Shown here one piece after another: positions 44,033 through 55,481 of a stretch of 64,000 nt of DNA (the first letter of the stretch is position 1; each line of letters begins with the position of its first letter). The notes beneath the pieces were generated by a model. It made no database searches. It was not told where the DNA came from and saw nothing but the letters and a program-made list of their open reading frames with translations. The stretch lies in contig JAHBZZ010000008.1 in NCBI GenBank assembly GCA_019635215.1, positions 1-64,000 on the forward strand, in the 5' to 3' direction. The stretch comes from Nitrosomonas sp. (GTDB lineage: Bacteria; Pseudomonadota; Gammaproteobacteria; Burkholderiales; Nitrosomonadaceae). The position numbers were made by a program, and so were the translations under genes.

Positions 44033-45391
44033 TTACTTCAATCCACACCGGTTCATTAAATCGTAAAGTGTGGGACGACTAATGCCGAGCAGTTTTGCTG
44101 CGTGTGCGACATTACCATCAACCCTTGACAATGCTTTAATGACTGCTTTGCATTCCTCTTGTTCGCGTAGGGTTTTTAAGTTTAGCGATTCCATATCGTT
44201 ATTTTCCGTCTGCAACCCCAAATCCTGAGGTGTGATGATGGTGTCCTCGGCCATAATAACGGCACGTTTGATGCAATTTTCTATTTCACGCACGTTTCCG
44301 GCCCATTGATTTTTTTCGATGGCCGTCAATGCTTCCTGACTGAAATTTAAGGTTCCTTTTCCTTCTTTTGCACAAAATTTGTTTTTGAAGTGATGTGCCA
44401 GTAGAATCGCATCGCCGATCCGTTTTCTGAGTGGTGGAATTGAAATGACAATTTCACTGAGTCGATAGTAGAGATCTTCACGGAATTGTCCTTGTTTTAT
44501 CAGCTCATCGAGATTCTGATGTGTCGCGCAGACAATACGCACATCAATCGGAATTTCCTCCCGCCCGCCAATGCGTTCAATGACTCTCTCCTGCAGAAAT
44601 CGAAGCAATTTCGCTTGTAACTGAAAAGGCAAATCACCCACTTCATCAAGAAAGAAAGTGCCGCCGTCAGCCAGTTCTATTTTTCCGGGAGTTTGTTTTG
44701 CAGCGCCTGTAAAAGCGCCTTTTTCATATCCAAATAATTCGCTTTCTAATAATGTTTCAGGGATTGCCGCGCAATTGATAGCGACAAAACGTTTATTTTT
44801 ACGATTGCTTAGATTGTGCAGTGCTCTTGCCAAAACCTCTTTTCCTGTTCCGCTTTCACCTAAGAGCAGGACTGTAGCATTGGACGGCGCGACTTTTTCT
44901 ATACTGCGGCATGCTTTCAGCAATTCAGTGTCGCGTGTTATCAATCCATCGATAGGCGAATTGCTTTGTGTCAAATTCAGTCGTCTGTTTTCCTGTTGAA
45001 TGGCGTGTAAATAAAATGCTCTTTGGACGACGAGCTTTAACATTTCGGGATCGAAAGGTTTTTGTTGGAAATCATAGGCGCCTATTTCAATGGCTTTTAA
45101 CGCATTGGCGTGATCCTGATTGCCTGTCAGTACAATGATTTTTGTATCGGAAGCCAGCGCAAGAATCTGCTGTAATGTTGCAAGTCCTTCAGATGAGCCA
45201 TCCTGGTCGGGTGGCAAGCCAAGATCCATGGTAATTACAGCAGGTTGGTGGCGTCTTACCATAGCCAGCGCACTTTCACGATCAGATGCGACTGAGACAA
45301 CATATTGATCGAAAGTCCAGCGTAATTGCTTTTGTAAACCCAGATCATCTTCAATAATCAGTAATCTTTTTTTTTCCCGACTTTCCGTCAT
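44033..45391 (-). CDS. prsR: PrsR-type sigma-54-dependent response regulator
   Basis: 452 residues. Receiver (about 10-125) with the acceptor Asp in VITMDLGLPP, AAA+ domain with GESGTGKEVLARALH, GAFTGA (in GYEKGAFTGAAKQ, contacts sigma-54), Walker B GGTFFLDEVGDL, and a C-terminal Fis-type helix-turn-helix (VAHAAKLLGISRPTLYDLMN). It matches the PEP-CTERM-system regulator PrsR in architecture and place. It should switch on sigma-54 promoters of polysaccharide or PEP-CTERM genes. PrsK, its likely kinase, is 181 bp upstream. Confidence 0.9.
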   Translation of the reverse strand: MTESREKKRLLIIEDDLGLQKQLRWTFDQYVVSVASDRESALAMVRRHQPAVITMDLGLPPDQDGSSEGLATLQQILALASDTKIIVLTGNQDHANALKAIEIGAYDFQQKPFDPEMLKLVVQRAFYLHAIQQENRRLNLTQSNSPIDGLITRDTELLKACRSIEKVAPSNATVLLLGESGTGKEVLARALHNLSNRKNKRFVAINCAAIPETLLESELFGYEKGAFTGAAKQTPGKIELADGGTFFLDEVGDLPFQLQAKLLRFLQERVIERIGGREEIPIDVRIVCATHQNLDELIKQGQFREDLYYRLSEIVISIPPLRKRIGDAILLAHHFKNKFCAKEGKGTLNFSQEALTAIEKNQWAGNVREIENCIKRAVIMAEDTIITPQDLGLQTENNDMESLNLKTLREQEECKAVIKALSRVDGNVAHAAKLLGISRPTLYDLMNRCGLK

Positions 45392-45572
45392 GATGTGGAC
45401 CTATACGTATACTTAAATCGATATGCGGCATATTTTGTATTATACATACGCCGATCTTGTTAAAAAAACAATGTAGTATATTAACGATCTCGGTTGTTTT
45501 TTCTTGAATTCAGTTCAAAAAAGACTGATGGATGAATACCGTAAAGTGTGGGGTATCATGCATCCTAAGTGG

Positions 45573-47663
45573 TTAAGCGGACAATACGGCAGCGTTTGTA
45601 TGGGTTGGAATATGCTGTTTTAAATGAATAAAAAAAGTAGTTCCGACTGATTCTTGGGTAATTACTTCCAATTTACCGCCAAGTGCCTGGATATATTCCA
45701 TGCTTTCAAAAACGCCGATACCCATACCTGCTGATTTTGTAGATTCAAAAGGTTTGAAAAGCCTTTTCTGAACAAATTCTTCGCTCATGCCATGCCCGGT
45801 ATCCTGTACTTCAATAACAGCCTGAGAATGTTTGGAATATAAACGGATCCTGACTGATCCATCTTTAGGTGTGGCTTCAATGGCATTTTGAACGATGTGG
45901 CTTATGACGCGGCTCAACCGTATTTTATCGGCTGAGACGAATATTGCATTATGATATTGTTCAAGAGCAGGTCTGGGTTCAAAAATGGATTTACTTTCAA
46001 TAATTTTTTCTAGAAGTTGATTTAAGGAGATGAGATCAGTTTTATCCAATGTATTGCCTTTACTGAGTTTTTCCAGCAGGCGTTTCATTTTTCCTACTGA
46101 AAGATTAACGGTTTGGATCATGTCTTCCTGAAATTCGGGATTATGCTTGTGTTTATCAGCATTCGACAATAACAGGGAAAGCTGGAAAATCAGATTCTTT
46201 AGATCATGAACGACAAAGGTGGACATGCGGTTGAACGATTCAAATTGTCTTGCAATCATCAATGCCTGGGATGCTTCTTCCTGTGCGAGATAGCTCACGG
46301 CCTGCTTGCCGGCAATCTTTAACAGATCACGTATTTCCCAGTTAAGTTTTATGGTACTTCTGGGTTTGAGCAGAATCACAAAACCGAATAATCTGCCATG
46401 CAGAATCAGCGGTACAACAAATCGGATTTCGGAGGTATTTTGTAACCAATCCGGAATAATCAAGGGTGTATAAAGCCTGGGATTTTTCTGATATTCTTTG
46501 AGATCAATAACCCATTCTTTTTTATCCAGAAAATGACAAAGTGGGCTATCGGCTTCTATTGTTTCTTTGATAGGAGGCATGTTCAAGTGGTGCACGAGAG
46601 TATAATGGCCAGTCTCATGCCTGATCCACAAACTGCCCCCCGGGCTTTCGACCAATTGTGCCAGAGATTGGATGACGCGCCCTTTTAACTCACCTTTATC
46701 TTCTGACAAAGTAGCGGTAAAACGTAACCATTCTTCACGATAATCATAGTTGTAGCTGTAAAAATGCTTGCTGATAAAGACTTTCAACCAAGAACGAATG
46801 GTACCCGAGAATAAAATCCCGATAAGTAATAAAATAGCGCCAAACAAAAAACTCATTTGTAATACGATGCCCCAGCTTTCCCCGGAAAAACGCAGGTAAT
46901 AGCCAACACCGGCCATAATAAGCAGATAAGCAGCTGTGCCAAACAAGGCCGCGCTGTAGAAAATAATCTGCCGTGAAACTGAAATGCCTACGGCCCAATG
47001 TGGGTTGCGCGCTGCTGAAATGGCGATGAATGGGACAACTAGCGCGTTAATAATGCCTCTGGCATTCCAGAGTTCGATATTGATGTTTCTGAATAGCAGT
47101 GCGTCACTATATAAATAAAAGTCATAGATAAATATCGCGCCAATGCCTAAACAAATAAACTTGATTCCCCAGCGTTTCTCAACGGGCGAATTGCGATAGA
47201 ATTGTTCCACAAGTGTGATACCGATAATTGCAATAATGACGTTGCCAACAATACCAGTCAGCGCCGTTGTCGGCGAGCCTGGAAACAGAGTATCGCTGTG
47301 ATGTACAAAGAGTGTGTAAAAAATCAGCAAAAAATAAACAGATGTGATTGCGAGAACTGAAATTCTGATTTTTGGAATCAGCGTGCTGTTTTGCTTTTGT
47401 TGAAAGGGGCCGATGAGTGCAATGAGAAATGCCGACCATCCTGCACTGCGCAGGATTTCAAGCAGGCTTGTTAAGGCGATAAATGAGGGATTCCAGCTGA
47501 TACTTATGACAATAGTAAAAGCCCATACGGATGATAGCAAACATGCAACTGCTAATATCATGCCATAGAGACGACCGCGCCAGCTGGTAATTAAAAGAAC
47601 AAATAGAAAAAAGAAAGCCAGGGCCGCTATTGAATAGCTTATCGCTGCTATGTCGGTCCACAT
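45573..47663 (-). CDS. prsK: PrsK-type membrane histidine kinase
   Basis: 696 residues. The N-terminal ~290 hold eight or more helices, then a GAF-like domain (about 310-460), the phospho-accepting His in FVVHDLKNLIFQLS (about residue 490), and a HATPase domain with VISHIVQNAIEATP, DTGHGMSEE and SAGMGIGVFE. It is paired with PrsR. The membrane part may sense an envelope or lipid-linked signal. Confidence 0.9.
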   Translation of the reverse strand: MWTDIAAISYSIAALAFFFLFVLLITSWRGRLYGMILAVACLLSSVWAFTIVISISWNPSFIALTSLLEILRSAGWSAFLIALIGPFQQKQNSTLIPKIRISVLAITSVYFLLIFYTLFVHHSDTLFPGSPTTALTGIVGNVIIAIIGITLVEQFYRNSPVEKRWGIKFICLGIGAIFIYDFYLYSDALLFRNINIELWNARGIINALVVPFIAISAARNPHWAVGISVSRQIIFYSAALFGTAAYLLIMAGVGYYLRFSGESWGIVLQMSFLFGAILLLIGILFSGTIRSWLKVFISKHFYSYNYDYREEWLRFTATLSEDKGELKGRVIQSLAQLVESPGGSLWIRHETGHYTLVHHLNMPPIKETIEADSPLCHFLDKKEWVIDLKEYQKNPRLYTPLIIPDWLQNTSEIRFVVPLILHGRLFGFVILLKPRSTIKLNWEIRDLLKIAGKQAVSYLAQEEASQALMIARQFESFNRMSTFVVHDLKNLIFQLSLLLSNADKHKHNPEFQEDMIQTVNLSVGKMKRLLEKLSKGNTLDKTDLISLNQLLEKIIESKSIFEPRPALEQYHNAIFVSADKIRLSRVISHIVQNAIEATPKDGSVRIRLYSKHSQAVIEVQDTGHGMSEEFVQKRLFKPFESTKSAGMGIGVFESMEYIQALGGKLEVITQESVGTTFFIHLKQHIPTHTNAAVLSA

Positions 47664-47692
47664 CGTTATTTTATGCGCTTCTAATAGAGTTA

Positions 47693-49087
47693 TTATCTGC
47701 TGCCTTTTCGCAGCAATACAACTTCAACAGTCAGAATGAGAATAACTAAATCAAGAAATAAACTGTGATTTCTGACGTAATATAAATCGTACTGTAATTT
47801 CTCGATCGCATCTTCAATGGAAGACCCATAGGGATAGCGTACTTGTGCCCATCCGGTTATACCGGGTTTAAGACTGTGCCTGACGTTGTAGTAAGGCACT
47901 TGTGCGGTGAGCATGTCAACAAAATAAGGGCGCTCCGGACGAGGGCCGACAAAACTCATTTCGTTTTTTAAAACATTGACAATTTGGGGCAACTCATCAA
48001 TGCGCAGCTTACGTATGAAATTTCCAATTTTTGTAATACGCGGATCATCGGAAGCTGCCCATTGCGGTTTTTTATCCTTCTCGGCATTTTTAAACATGCT
48101 CCGGAATTTAAGAACCATAAATGTTTCCCCATTTTTTCCGACTCTTTCTTGCCGGTAAAAAATGGGGAAGCCGTCTTCCAGTAAAATCAGCAGTGCTGTA
48201 ATCAACATCACCGGTAGTGTCGCTAACAGCAGGATGATACTCGCCAGAACATCAAAACCACGTTTTATCAGTGACCGCAAAAGACTTTGGTCAAATCCAC
48301 CACCAAAAACCAGCCAGCTTGGATAAAGTGAATCCATGCGTATATACCCGCGCTCTCTTTCAAAAAATGTGGCAATGTCGATGACACGTATACCGTGCAT
48401 TTTGCATTCCAATAATTCCTGAATTGGAAAATAACCGCCTCTTCTTTCTTGAGGTGCAATAATTATCTCATCGGCCTTGTATTTCTGTGCGAGTGAATAC
48501 AGGGATTGTTTTTCTGTTATAACCAATGAAACAGGAACATGGCGGTCTTCACCGGGGTATTGAATAAAACCGACAATGCGGGGCTGCTGATATTCCGAAT
48601 GGTGATCATTTGGGTAGAAAAGCTCATTGGCGTTTTTTCCGGCGCCTAATACCAATGTGCGCGGTTTCAGTATAGAGGAATTGAACCATGTATACAGGAT
48701 GAATCTGAAAGCCAGAATTTCAAAAAAAGCCAGCGTCATAATGATGAGGAGCGAGCCGCGACCAAGATAAGTCTGCGGGAAAAGATAAAAAATCAGTATC
48801 AATAATCCAAAACACAATGCTGAAGATGGCATGAGGCGGAATAACGTTATATTGATACTACGGCTCAGATTGGAGAGGTACATGCCCATGACTGCCATAC
48901 TGAACATCATAGTCAGAGCAAAGATTAAAGCGCCGGTAGAATTTTCTAAGAAATCAGGTGATAGCACCTGAAAATCAGCAAATCGCAGTTGGATACCGAT
49001 GAAATAAGCGAACAATAACAGCAGAAAATCTGTGCTGACAACTAAAATGGAGAACTTCGAAATGTGATGATTATGAATTTTGAGCAA
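47693..49087 (-). CDS. PEP-CTERM/XrtA-system sugar transferase (initiating glycosyltransferase)
   Basis: 464 residues. Four N-terminal helices, a CoA-binding-like middle domain (TLVLGAGKNANELFY), then the bacterial sugar-transferase domain: KRGFDVLASIILLLATLPVM, FYRQERVGKNGETFMVLKFR, IRKLRIDELPQIVNVLKNEM, SFVGPRPERPYF. It attaches the first sugar to the lipid carrier. It is the first gene of the minus-strand set, 29 bp before prsK. Confidence 0.9.
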   Translation of the reverse strand: MLKIHNHHISKFSILVVSTDFLLLLFAYFIGIQLRFADFQVLSPDFLENSTGALIFALTMMFSMAVMGMYLSNLSRSINITLFRLMPSSALCFGLLILIFYLFPQTYLGRGSLLIIMTLAFFEILAFRFILYTWFNSSILKPRTLVLGAGKNANELFYPNDHHSEYQQPRIVGFIQYPGEDRHVPVSLVITEKQSLYSLAQKYKADEIIIAPQERRGGYFPIQELLECKMHGIRVIDIATFFERERGYIRMDSLYPSWLVFGGGFDQSLLRSLIKRGFDVLASIILLLATLPVMLITALLILLEDGFPIFYRQERVGKNGETFMVLKFRSMFKNAEKDKKPQWAASDDPRITKIGNFIRKLRIDELPQIVNVLKNEMSFVGPRPERPYFVDMLTAQVPYYNVRHSLKPGITGWAQVRYPYGSSIEDAIEKLQYDLYYVRNHSLFLDLVILILTVEVVLLRKGSR

Positions 49088-49701
49088 TTTTCCTCTCCAG
49101 ATTCTATAAAAATTTGAGGGATATCCTAAATGGAAATGATCTTTTTTACATCAATCAATGTATCAGCTTGTGTGATCTGAAATTTCACAATTCAAAATGA
49201 ATGAAGCAGTTTTTTGCTGACGTTAAAAGCATATTTGTACAGAAACATGTAAGTTCAATGGCAAATGATCAATATGGTAGCGAATATCAGTATTTGCATT
49301 CCAGATGGAGCAGCATTTCTACTAGATAGTTTTCTGTACACCTCTTTTCAAAAACAATCATACAGAAAATAACGCTTTAACGCTGACTCTCTGGTGTTCA
49401 AATATCCAAATCCACTTTTCTCAGATTACTCGGATAACGCTTTTTTCGCTTTTTGTTGATTCATGGTATCGCCTGTTTATCACAAAAATGCTACATTAAT
49501 TTTCATATCCAGAATTTCCAGATAACTTCTAAGAATTGGTTCTTCGCCCAATCATAAAAGACGACAACACAGCATTGGGATATACTTTCTGCTGGACAGC
49601 ATAGACTAACCGGTCCTTGCGGTGCTGCGCGAGATGACTGTATGCATTGCTGTTCTGTAACGTTTTAATCCTGTCATTAGATTTTGAATTGGATCAGTCA
49701 A
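49088..49701. other. Intergenic region between the polysaccharide locus and the cupin gene
   Basis: About 614 bp, AT-rich. I see no gene, no clear sigma-54 -24/-12 site and no repeat. It should hold the promoter of the minus-strand locus. Confidence 0.5.
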
Positions 49702-50043
49702 ATGAAAGCAACCTTAACCGAATTGTTGGAACGAATACCAGGTAAAGTTACCGAAGAATGGCCGATGGGCGAGCCATTTGTGGAAGCGTTCCGGCATGGT
49801 TCGATGTCGGTTGAAGTCTATGCGCCTAAAGACACGGATATACAGACGCCACATGCTCAGGATGAACTCTACTTCATTCATTCCGGTCAGGGTGAATTGG
49901 TGATTGCCGGTGAACGGCATCGGTTTGAACCCGGTATGGTGTTCTTTGTGGCAGCGCATGTTGAGCATCGATTCGAGCATTTCTCATCCGATTTTGTGAG
50001 TTGGGTGGTATTCTGGGGCCCAAAGGGTGGTGAATGCGCATAA
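49702..50043 (+). CDS. Cupin-domain protein
   Basis: 113 residues from the ATG at 49702; a TTG 18 bp upstream is also possible. Single small barrel with metal-type residues in HAQDELYFIHSGQGELVIAG (His, Glu) and GMVFFVAAHVEHRFEHF. It may bind a metal and a small ligand; substrate unknown. It is followed after 42 bp by the aspartic-protease gene. Confidence 0.85.
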   Translation: MKATLTELLERIPGKVTEEWPMGEPFVEAFRHGSMSVEVYAPKDTDIQTPHAQDELYFIHSGQGELVIAGERHRFEPGMVFFVAAHVEHRFEHFSSDFVSWVVFWGPKGGECA

Positions 50044-50085
50044 ACCTGAAAAATGATCAATCGATTGAAATAATCTGTTGAACTT

Positions 50086-50565
50086 ATGCACCGCAGTTTT
50101 ATTCATGTACTGATTATCTGGATTACTATCTTCACAGCGGTTTATCTGTATTTCAATACCCAGTTGGAGCCCAGAATTTCGATAGCCAAACAAGGCTTGG
50201 TATCGGGTGAGGTGATCATTCCACGTTCATGGGACGGCCACTATTATATCCAGGGATCAATCAACGGCCATCCCATTATCTTCATGGTGGACACGGGCGC
50301 AACGGTTGTTTCGGTTGGTTCCGAGTTCGCCCGCAGCGCGCAGTTACCCAAAGGCAGACCCGCGAATTTTACAACTGCTGGCGGTATCGTGCAGGGTGAA
50401 ATGGTCTATGACCAGACCATAGAAGCTGGCGGCATTGTGGCCAGCGGTTTGCAGATTTCAGTTGGTTTGCCGGGCGACATGGCATTATTGGGACAAAATT
50501 TCTTACGTAATATTGATGTCATTCAGTCCAATGACACCATGACATTGCGTCTCAGGCAACAATAG
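50086..50565 (+). CDS. Retropepsin-like aspartic protease (clan AA, TIGR02281 type)
   Basis: 159 residues with an N-terminal helix (FIHVLIIWITIFTAVYLYFN). The active motif is FMVDTGATVVSVG (about 66-78), and LLGQNFLRNIDV follows, as in single-domain retropepsins that dimerise. It is likely anchored in the inner membrane facing the periplasm. Targets unknown. Confidence 0.88.
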   Translation: MHRSFIHVLIIWITIFTAVYLYFNTQLEPRISIAKQGLVSGEVIIPRSWDGHYYIQGSINGHPIIFMVDTGATVVSVGSEFARSAQLPKGRPANFTTAGGIVQGEMVYDQTIEAGGIVASGLQISVGLPGDMALLGQNFLRNIDVIQSNDTMTLRLRQQ

Positions 50566-50687
50566 TCGCGCAGGCTAGCTTTTTACTTCGGTGAGTACGC
50601 CATCAATCCAGGATTCAGCTGGATCAACGGGTTATAATGACACGCCCCTCTTTTACATGTATAAATTGACTATTTTCAGGAGATGTA

Positions 50688-51938
50688 ATGTATCAGCATA
50701 TAAAAATACCGCATGATGGTGAAAAGATTATTGTAAATCAGGATTTAGCACTGAAGGTGCCTGACCACCCTATTATTCCGTTCATAGAAGGCGATGGCAT
50801 CGGTGTCGATATCACGCCGGTCATGCAGAATGTCGTGAATGCAGCTGTATCAAAGGCCTATAGTAATCAACGTAGAATCGCCTGGATGGAAATGTATGCG
50901 GGCGAAAAATCGACACGAATCTACGGTAAGGATGTCTGGTTACCCGATGAAACTTTAACAGCGGCGCAAGAATTTGTCGTTTCGATTAAGGGACCGCTAA
51001 CTACGCCCGTAGGCGGCGGAATCAGATCGATTAATGTCGCATTACGCCAGGAACTGGATCTTTACGTTTGTCTGCGCCCGGTACGATATTTCAAAGGTGT
51101 GCCCAGTCCACTGAAAAACCCTGAAAAAACGGATATGGTCATTTTCCGTGAAAATTCGGAAGATATTTATGCGGGTGTTGAGTGGGAAGCAGGATCACCC
51201 GAGTCCAGGAAAGTGATCGATTTCCTTATGCAGGAAATGAACGTCAAAAAGATCCGCTTTCCGGCAACATCCGGTATCGGTATCAAGCCGATCTCCAGGG
51301 AAGGTACGGAACGTCTTGTGCGCAGGGCAATTCAGTACGCAATTGACAACAAGCGGAGAAGCGTCACGCTGGTCCATAAAGGCAATATCATGAAATTCAC
51401 CGAAGGTGCTTTCAAAAATTGGGGCTATGCGCTTGCCGCCAAGGAATTCGGCGCAACATTGTTGGATAACGGTCCATGGATGAAGCTGCCGGAAGACAAA
51501 GGTGGCATCATCATCAAGGATGTAATCGCCGATGCATTTTTACAGCAAATCCTGTTACGCCCGGAAGAATATGATGTCGTCACTACGATGAACCTCAACG
51601 GAGACTATATCTCTGATGCTCTGGCCGCCCAGGTTGGTGGCATCGGTATTGCTCCGGGCGCCAATTTAAGCGATTCCGTTGCCATTTTTGAGGCTACACA
51701 TGGCACAGCACCCAAATATGCCGGGAAAGATCAGGTCAATCCGGGTTCGATCATTCTGTCCGCAGAAATGATGCTGCGGCATTTGGGCTGGATTGAAGCA
51801 GCGGACATGATCATCCGTGCCATGGAAACTACGATTCAAGACAAAATTGTCACTTATGATTTCGCCCGGTTAATGCCGGGCGCACAGGAAGTATCGTGTT
51901 CCAGATTTGGCGAAGCGTTAATCGCCCGGATGAATTAA
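50688..51938 (+). CDS. icd: NADP-type isocitrate dehydrogenase
   Basis: 416 residues, full length. Oxidises isocitrate to 2-oxoglutarate in the TCA cycle. [14 protein letters not shown] at the start, the substrate site [53 protein letters not shown] and [13 protein letters not shown]. It has AGGAG before the ATG and is followed by a strong hairpin. Confidence 0.96.
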   Translation: MYQHIKIPHDGEKIIVNQDLALKVPDHPIIPFIEGDGIGVDITPVMQNVVNAAVSKAYSNQRRIAWMEMYAGEKSTRIYGKDVWLPDETLTAAQEFVVSIKGPLTTPVGGGIRSINVALRQELDLYVCLRPVRYFKGVPSPLKNPEKTDMVIFRENSEDIYAGVEWEAGSPESRKVIDFLMQEMNVKKIRFPATSGIGIKPISREGTERLVRRAIQYAIDNKRRSVTLVHKGNIMKFTEGAFKNWGYALAAKEFGATLLDNGPWMKLPEDKGGIIIKDVIADAFLQQILLRPEEYDVVTTMNLNGDYISDALAAQVGGIGIAPGANLSDSVAIFEATHGTAPKYAGKDQVNPGSIILSAEMMLRHLGWIEAADMIIRAMETTIQDKIVTYDFARLMPGAQEVSCSRFGEALIARMN

Positions 51939-52019
51939 TCAATTGTCACGGTGCAAATCATGAAATGCACTTTTCGGTAAACAGTAAGTTTGTAATACAC
52001 CAGCACCTGACTGTTTTCG

Positions 52020-52061
52020 AATAATTTGATCCTCGCCTGATCAGGCGAGGATCGAATTATT
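52020..52061. terminator. Long hairpin, bidirectional terminator between icd and csp
   Basis: Two 21-bp arms (52020-52040, 52041-52061) meet with no loop spacer and one G-T pair; the core is GATCCTCGCCTGATCAGGCG. AT-rich ends (AATAATT/AATTATT) give T-runs on both strands. It lies between the convergent icd and csp. Confidence 0.8.
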
Positions 52062-52150
52062 ATCATGCTTGGAATTTCAACCGAAAACTTGGTAATGCCG
52101 CTGAGTTTTTACCAGATTTTCCTGATGAAAAAAACGGATATAGTTTTTGG

Positions 52151-52354
52151 TTATGCGGATTGAATGTTTGAGGCTTGCTTCCCTTTAGGACCCTGGGTAA
52201 CGTCAAAACTTACCTTTTGACCTTCTTTAAGGGTTTTAAATCCGGACATATTGATTGCAGAAAAGTGCGCGAATAAATCTTCACTGCCATCATCGGGGGT
52301 AATAAAACCAAAACCTTTCGCATCGTTAAACCATTTTACTGTACCTGTTGCCAT
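52151..52354 (-). CDS. Cold-shock protein, CspA family
   Basis: 67 residues, one cold-shock domain. RNP1 KGFGFITP and RNP2 DLFAHFSAI are intact, so it binds single-stranded [20 protein letters not shown] at the start and ending [12 protein letters not shown] are typical. The paralogue's specific role is unknown. Confidence 0.95.
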   Translation of the reverse strand: MATGTVKWFNDAKGFGFITPDDGSEDLFAHFSAINMSGFKTLKEGQKVSFDVTQGPKGKQASNIQSA

Positions 52355-52662
52355 TTCTACTTCCTATAATTTAAAACCGGGCCGGACACCCTAATACTAT
52401 TTGAATTTCAAGGACATAAACGGCTAACACTGGTACCGCAGAGAACTTGAAGCCAAACGCCACATGAAGTTTTACGCAAATCCAGGGTCAAAGTCAAGCA
52501 GTTACAATAGGATTCGCAAATAAACAAAAGAAGAATTGTTGGTTTATTACCTATTAATCCAATTAAGAGACTTGAAAAAATTGTCGTAATCGTCAACTAT
52601 GTCAGGTGTGTTTCAATTTATAAAATATTGGCTATTTTACTTTTACTGACTAGAATTGTTGG
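52355..52662. other. Divergent intergenic region of csp and clpS
   Basis: 308 bp. It should hold the csp 5' leader and the clpS promoter. I see no gene. An RNA structure in the csp leader is likely from the family but not shown. Confidence 0.5.
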
Positions 52663-52980
52663 ATGTGTATTATGGCGGAAAAAGACTTAGACACTATTAT
52701 TCTTATCAATGAAAAGAATGAGCTGAAAGTCCCTCCATTGTATAAAATACTACTGTTAAACGATGATTTTACTCCCATGGATTTTGTGGTCGACGTATTA
52801 AAAATGTTTTTTGCAATGAATCAGGAACAGGCAATTGAGGTCATGTTAAAAGTTCATACCGAAGGCGCTGCTGTGTGCGGCGTATATCCCAGCGATATTG
52901 CCAGCACCAAAGTTCATCAGGTTGTTGAATTTGCCAGAAGTAATCAACATCCATTAAGATGCGTAATGGAGGAAAATTAA
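52663..52980 (+). CDS. clpS: ClpS adaptor of the ClpAP protease
   Basis: 105 residues; an ATG at 52672 is the alternative start. N-degron adaptor with [20 protein letters not shown] and the second-half stretch [20 protein letters not shown]. It brings N-end-rule substrates to ClpA, encoded 2 bp further on. Confidence 0.95.
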   Translation: MCIMAEKDLDTIILINEKNELKVPPLYKILLLNDDFTPMDFVVDVLKMFFAMNQEQAIEVMLKVHTEGAAVCGVYPSDIASTKVHQVVEFARSNQHPLRCVMEEN

Positions 52981-52982
52981 AA

Positions 52983-55259
52983 ATGATTGCTCCGGATTTG
53001 GAAGTAAGCCTGCATATGGCTTTTGTTGAATCCAGGCAGAAACGCCATGAATTTATCACTGTTGAGCACTTGCTGTTGGCCATGCTTGACAATGCCAGTG
53101 CAGCAGAAGTATTGAATGCCTGTCTGATCGACCTGGAAGATTTGCGCGCAACGCTTCTGGATCATATTTCCCGTCACACACCGATTATTAGCAGCGATTC
53201 CGAAGTGGATACGCAACCGACACTTGGATTCCAGCGCGTTATCCAACGCGCTATCCTGCATGTGCAATCGTCCGGCAAAAAAGAAGTAACCGGCGCAAAT
53301 ATCCTGGTGGCCATTTTCGGTGAAAAAGACTCGCACGCCGTTTATTTCCTTCAGCAGAAAGGTGTAACGCGACTCGATGTAGTGAATTACATATCGCATA
53401 ACATCCGCAAGGTATCGCCGGACAGCGAAGCCAAATCAAGTCACGATCACGAGCAGGAGCAAAGCCAGGGACAACAGGAACAGAGCTCACCGGGCAGCAA
53501 TACCCTTGAAAATTATACGGTCAATCTGAATGTGCTGGCATTGACCAATAAAATTGATCCGTTGATCGGCCGCGAAGAGGAGATTGAGCGAGTCATCCAG
53601 ACATTATGCCGCAGACGAAAAAACAATCCGTTACTGGTTGGCGAAGCTGGTGTCGGCAAAACCGCAATCGCTGAAGGCCTGGCAAAACGCATTGTTGACG
53701 GTCAAGTGCCTGACATACTTTTAAATCACCAGGTTTATGCACTCGATATGGGCGCATTGCTTGCCGGCACAAAATACCGTGGTGATTTTGAGCAGCGTCT
53801 GAAAGCAGTGCTCAAGCAATTGACGGATAGTCACGAAACAATCCTGTTTATCGATGAAATACACACTTTGATCGGCGCAGGCGCAGCTTCCGGCGGTGTA
53901 TTGGATGCCTCCAATCTACTGAAACCGGTACTCAGTTCCGGTCAATTACGCTGTATCGGTGCAACAACCTATGCCGAATATCGCGGTATATTCGAGAAAG
54001 ATCATGCGCTGTCACGACGGTTTCAGCAAATCGATGTACATGAACCCAGTGTGAACGAAACCATCGCTATTCTGCAGGGTCTGAAGTCACGCTATGAGGC
54101 GCATCACAAGGTCAAATACACAGTGGCTGCACTGCATTCCGCCGCTGAACTGGCTGATCGTTTTATCAACGACAGGCATTTGCCGGACAAGGCAATCGAC
54201 GTCATTGACGAGGCCGGTGCGGCACAGCGCATTTTGCCCAAATCCAGAAAACGGAAAATAATCGGAAAAACAGAAATCGAAACCATTGTTGCCAAAATCG
54301 CGCGTATTCCGCCACAGAACATTACGAGTAGCGATAGGAATCGCCTGAAGACACTGGAACGCGATATGAAAGCGGTGGTGTTCGGTCAGGACAAAGCCAT
54401 CAGCGCTTTATGCGCGGCGATCAAAATGTCCAGGAGCGGTTTGGGCAATCCGCGCAAACCGGTGGGCTCATTTTTGTTTTCAGGCCCGACGGGCGTTGGC
54501 AAAACAGAAGTTGCCCGCCAGCTCGCTTATGCGCTCGGCATTCAATTGCATCGCTTTGATATGTCCGAATACATGGAACGGCACGCGGTTTCCCGTCTTA
54601 TCGGTGCGCCGCCCGGCTATGTCGGTTTTGATCAGGGCGGGTTATTGACGGAAACCATTGTTAAACACCCCTACTCAGTATTACTGCTGGACGAAATCGA
54701 AAAAGCGCATACCGACATTTTCAACATTCTGCTGCAAGTCATGGATTACGGCACGCTAACAGATAACAACGGGCGCAAAGCCGATTTTCGCAATGTCATT
54801 ATCATCATGACGACCAATGCAGGCGCCGAGTCGTTGACAAAATCAACCATCGGCTTTACCAAATCGAATCAAGCCGGTGATGAAATGACAGATATCAAGC
54901 GGTTGTTCACACCAGAATTCAGAAATCGCCTGGATGCCATCATTTCATTCTCAATGCTCGATAAAGAAGTGATTTTACGTGTTACCGACAAATTCCTGAT
55001 GCAGCTTGAAGCACAATTGCAGGAAAGAAAAGTGGAAGCGGTTTTCACTGAGAATTTACGCAAATATCTTGCCAAAAATGGCTTTGATCCGCTGATGGGC
55101 GCACGTCCCATGGAACGTCTTATTCAAGATACGATCCGCTGCGCACTGGCTGATGAACTCTTGTTCGGCCGTTTGGTCAATGGTGGCAAGGTGACTGTCG
55201 ATATCGACGACCATGATAAAGTGCAGCTCACTTTTGCAGAAGAAGCTGTCGTCACTTAA
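52983..55259 (+). CDS. clpA: ClpA ATPase subunit of the Clp protease
   Basis: 758 residues from the ATG at 52983, right after the clpS stop. Clp N-domain (about 1-145), a Gln/Ser-rich linker ([20 protein letters not shown]), AAA1 with [15 protein letters not shown] and AAA2 with [15 protein letters not shown]. It unfolds proteins for ClpP (not in the window). Walker B sites FIDEIHTL and LLDEIEKAH are intact. Confidence 0.95.
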   Translation: MIAPDLEVSLHMAFVESRQKRHEFITVEHLLLAMLDNASAAEVLNACLIDLEDLRATLLDHISRHTPIISSDSEVDTQPTLGFQRVIQRAILHVQSSGKKEVTGANILVAIFGEKDSHAVYFLQQKGVTRLDVVNYISHNIRKVSPDSEAKSSHDHEQEQSQGQQEQSSPGSNTLENYTVNLNVLALTNKIDPLIGREEEIERVIQTLCRRRKNNPLLVGEAGVGKTAIAEGLAKRIVDGQVPDILLNHQVYALDMGALLAGTKYRGDFEQRLKAVLKQLTDSHETILFIDEIHTLIGAGAASGGVLDASNLLKPVLSSGQLRCIGATTYAEYRGIFEKDHALSRRFQQIDVHEPSVNETIAILQGLKSRYEAHHKVKYTVAALHSAAELADRFINDRHLPDKAIDVIDEAGAAQRILPKSRKRKIIGKTEIETIVAKIARIPPQNITSSDRNRLKTLERDMKAVVFGQDKAISALCAAIKMSRSGLGNPRKPVGSFLFSGPTGVGKTEVARQLAYALGIQLHRFDMSEYMERHAVSRLIGAPPGYVGFDQGGLLTETIVKHPYSVLLLDEIEKAHTDIFNILLQVMDYGTLTDNNGRKADFRNVIIIMTTNAGAESLTKSTIGFTKSNQAGDEMTDIKRLFTPEFRNRLDAIISFSMLDKEVILRVTDKFLMQLEAQLQERKVEAVFTENLRKYLAKNGFDPLMGARPMERLIQDTIRCALADELLFGRLVNGGKVTVDIDDHDKVQLTFAEEAVVT

Positions 55260-55481
55260 ACAGCAGCATTAAACAGTATAGCTGCACCGTACAAAACAAT
55301 GCGATTGTACAGAAATAAAGATTCGGTGTAGCACTGACCAAGTCATCACGTTTGTTCCTGTTCTTTCTTTGCTTATTCCATCACTCTGGTTCGCCCGGAA
55401 TCATAGATGCTTTATGCAAAGGTAATAATGGTAATATATGCAATTTTTCGGTTTTTTAAATTTTAAAGGTCTGATAACACC

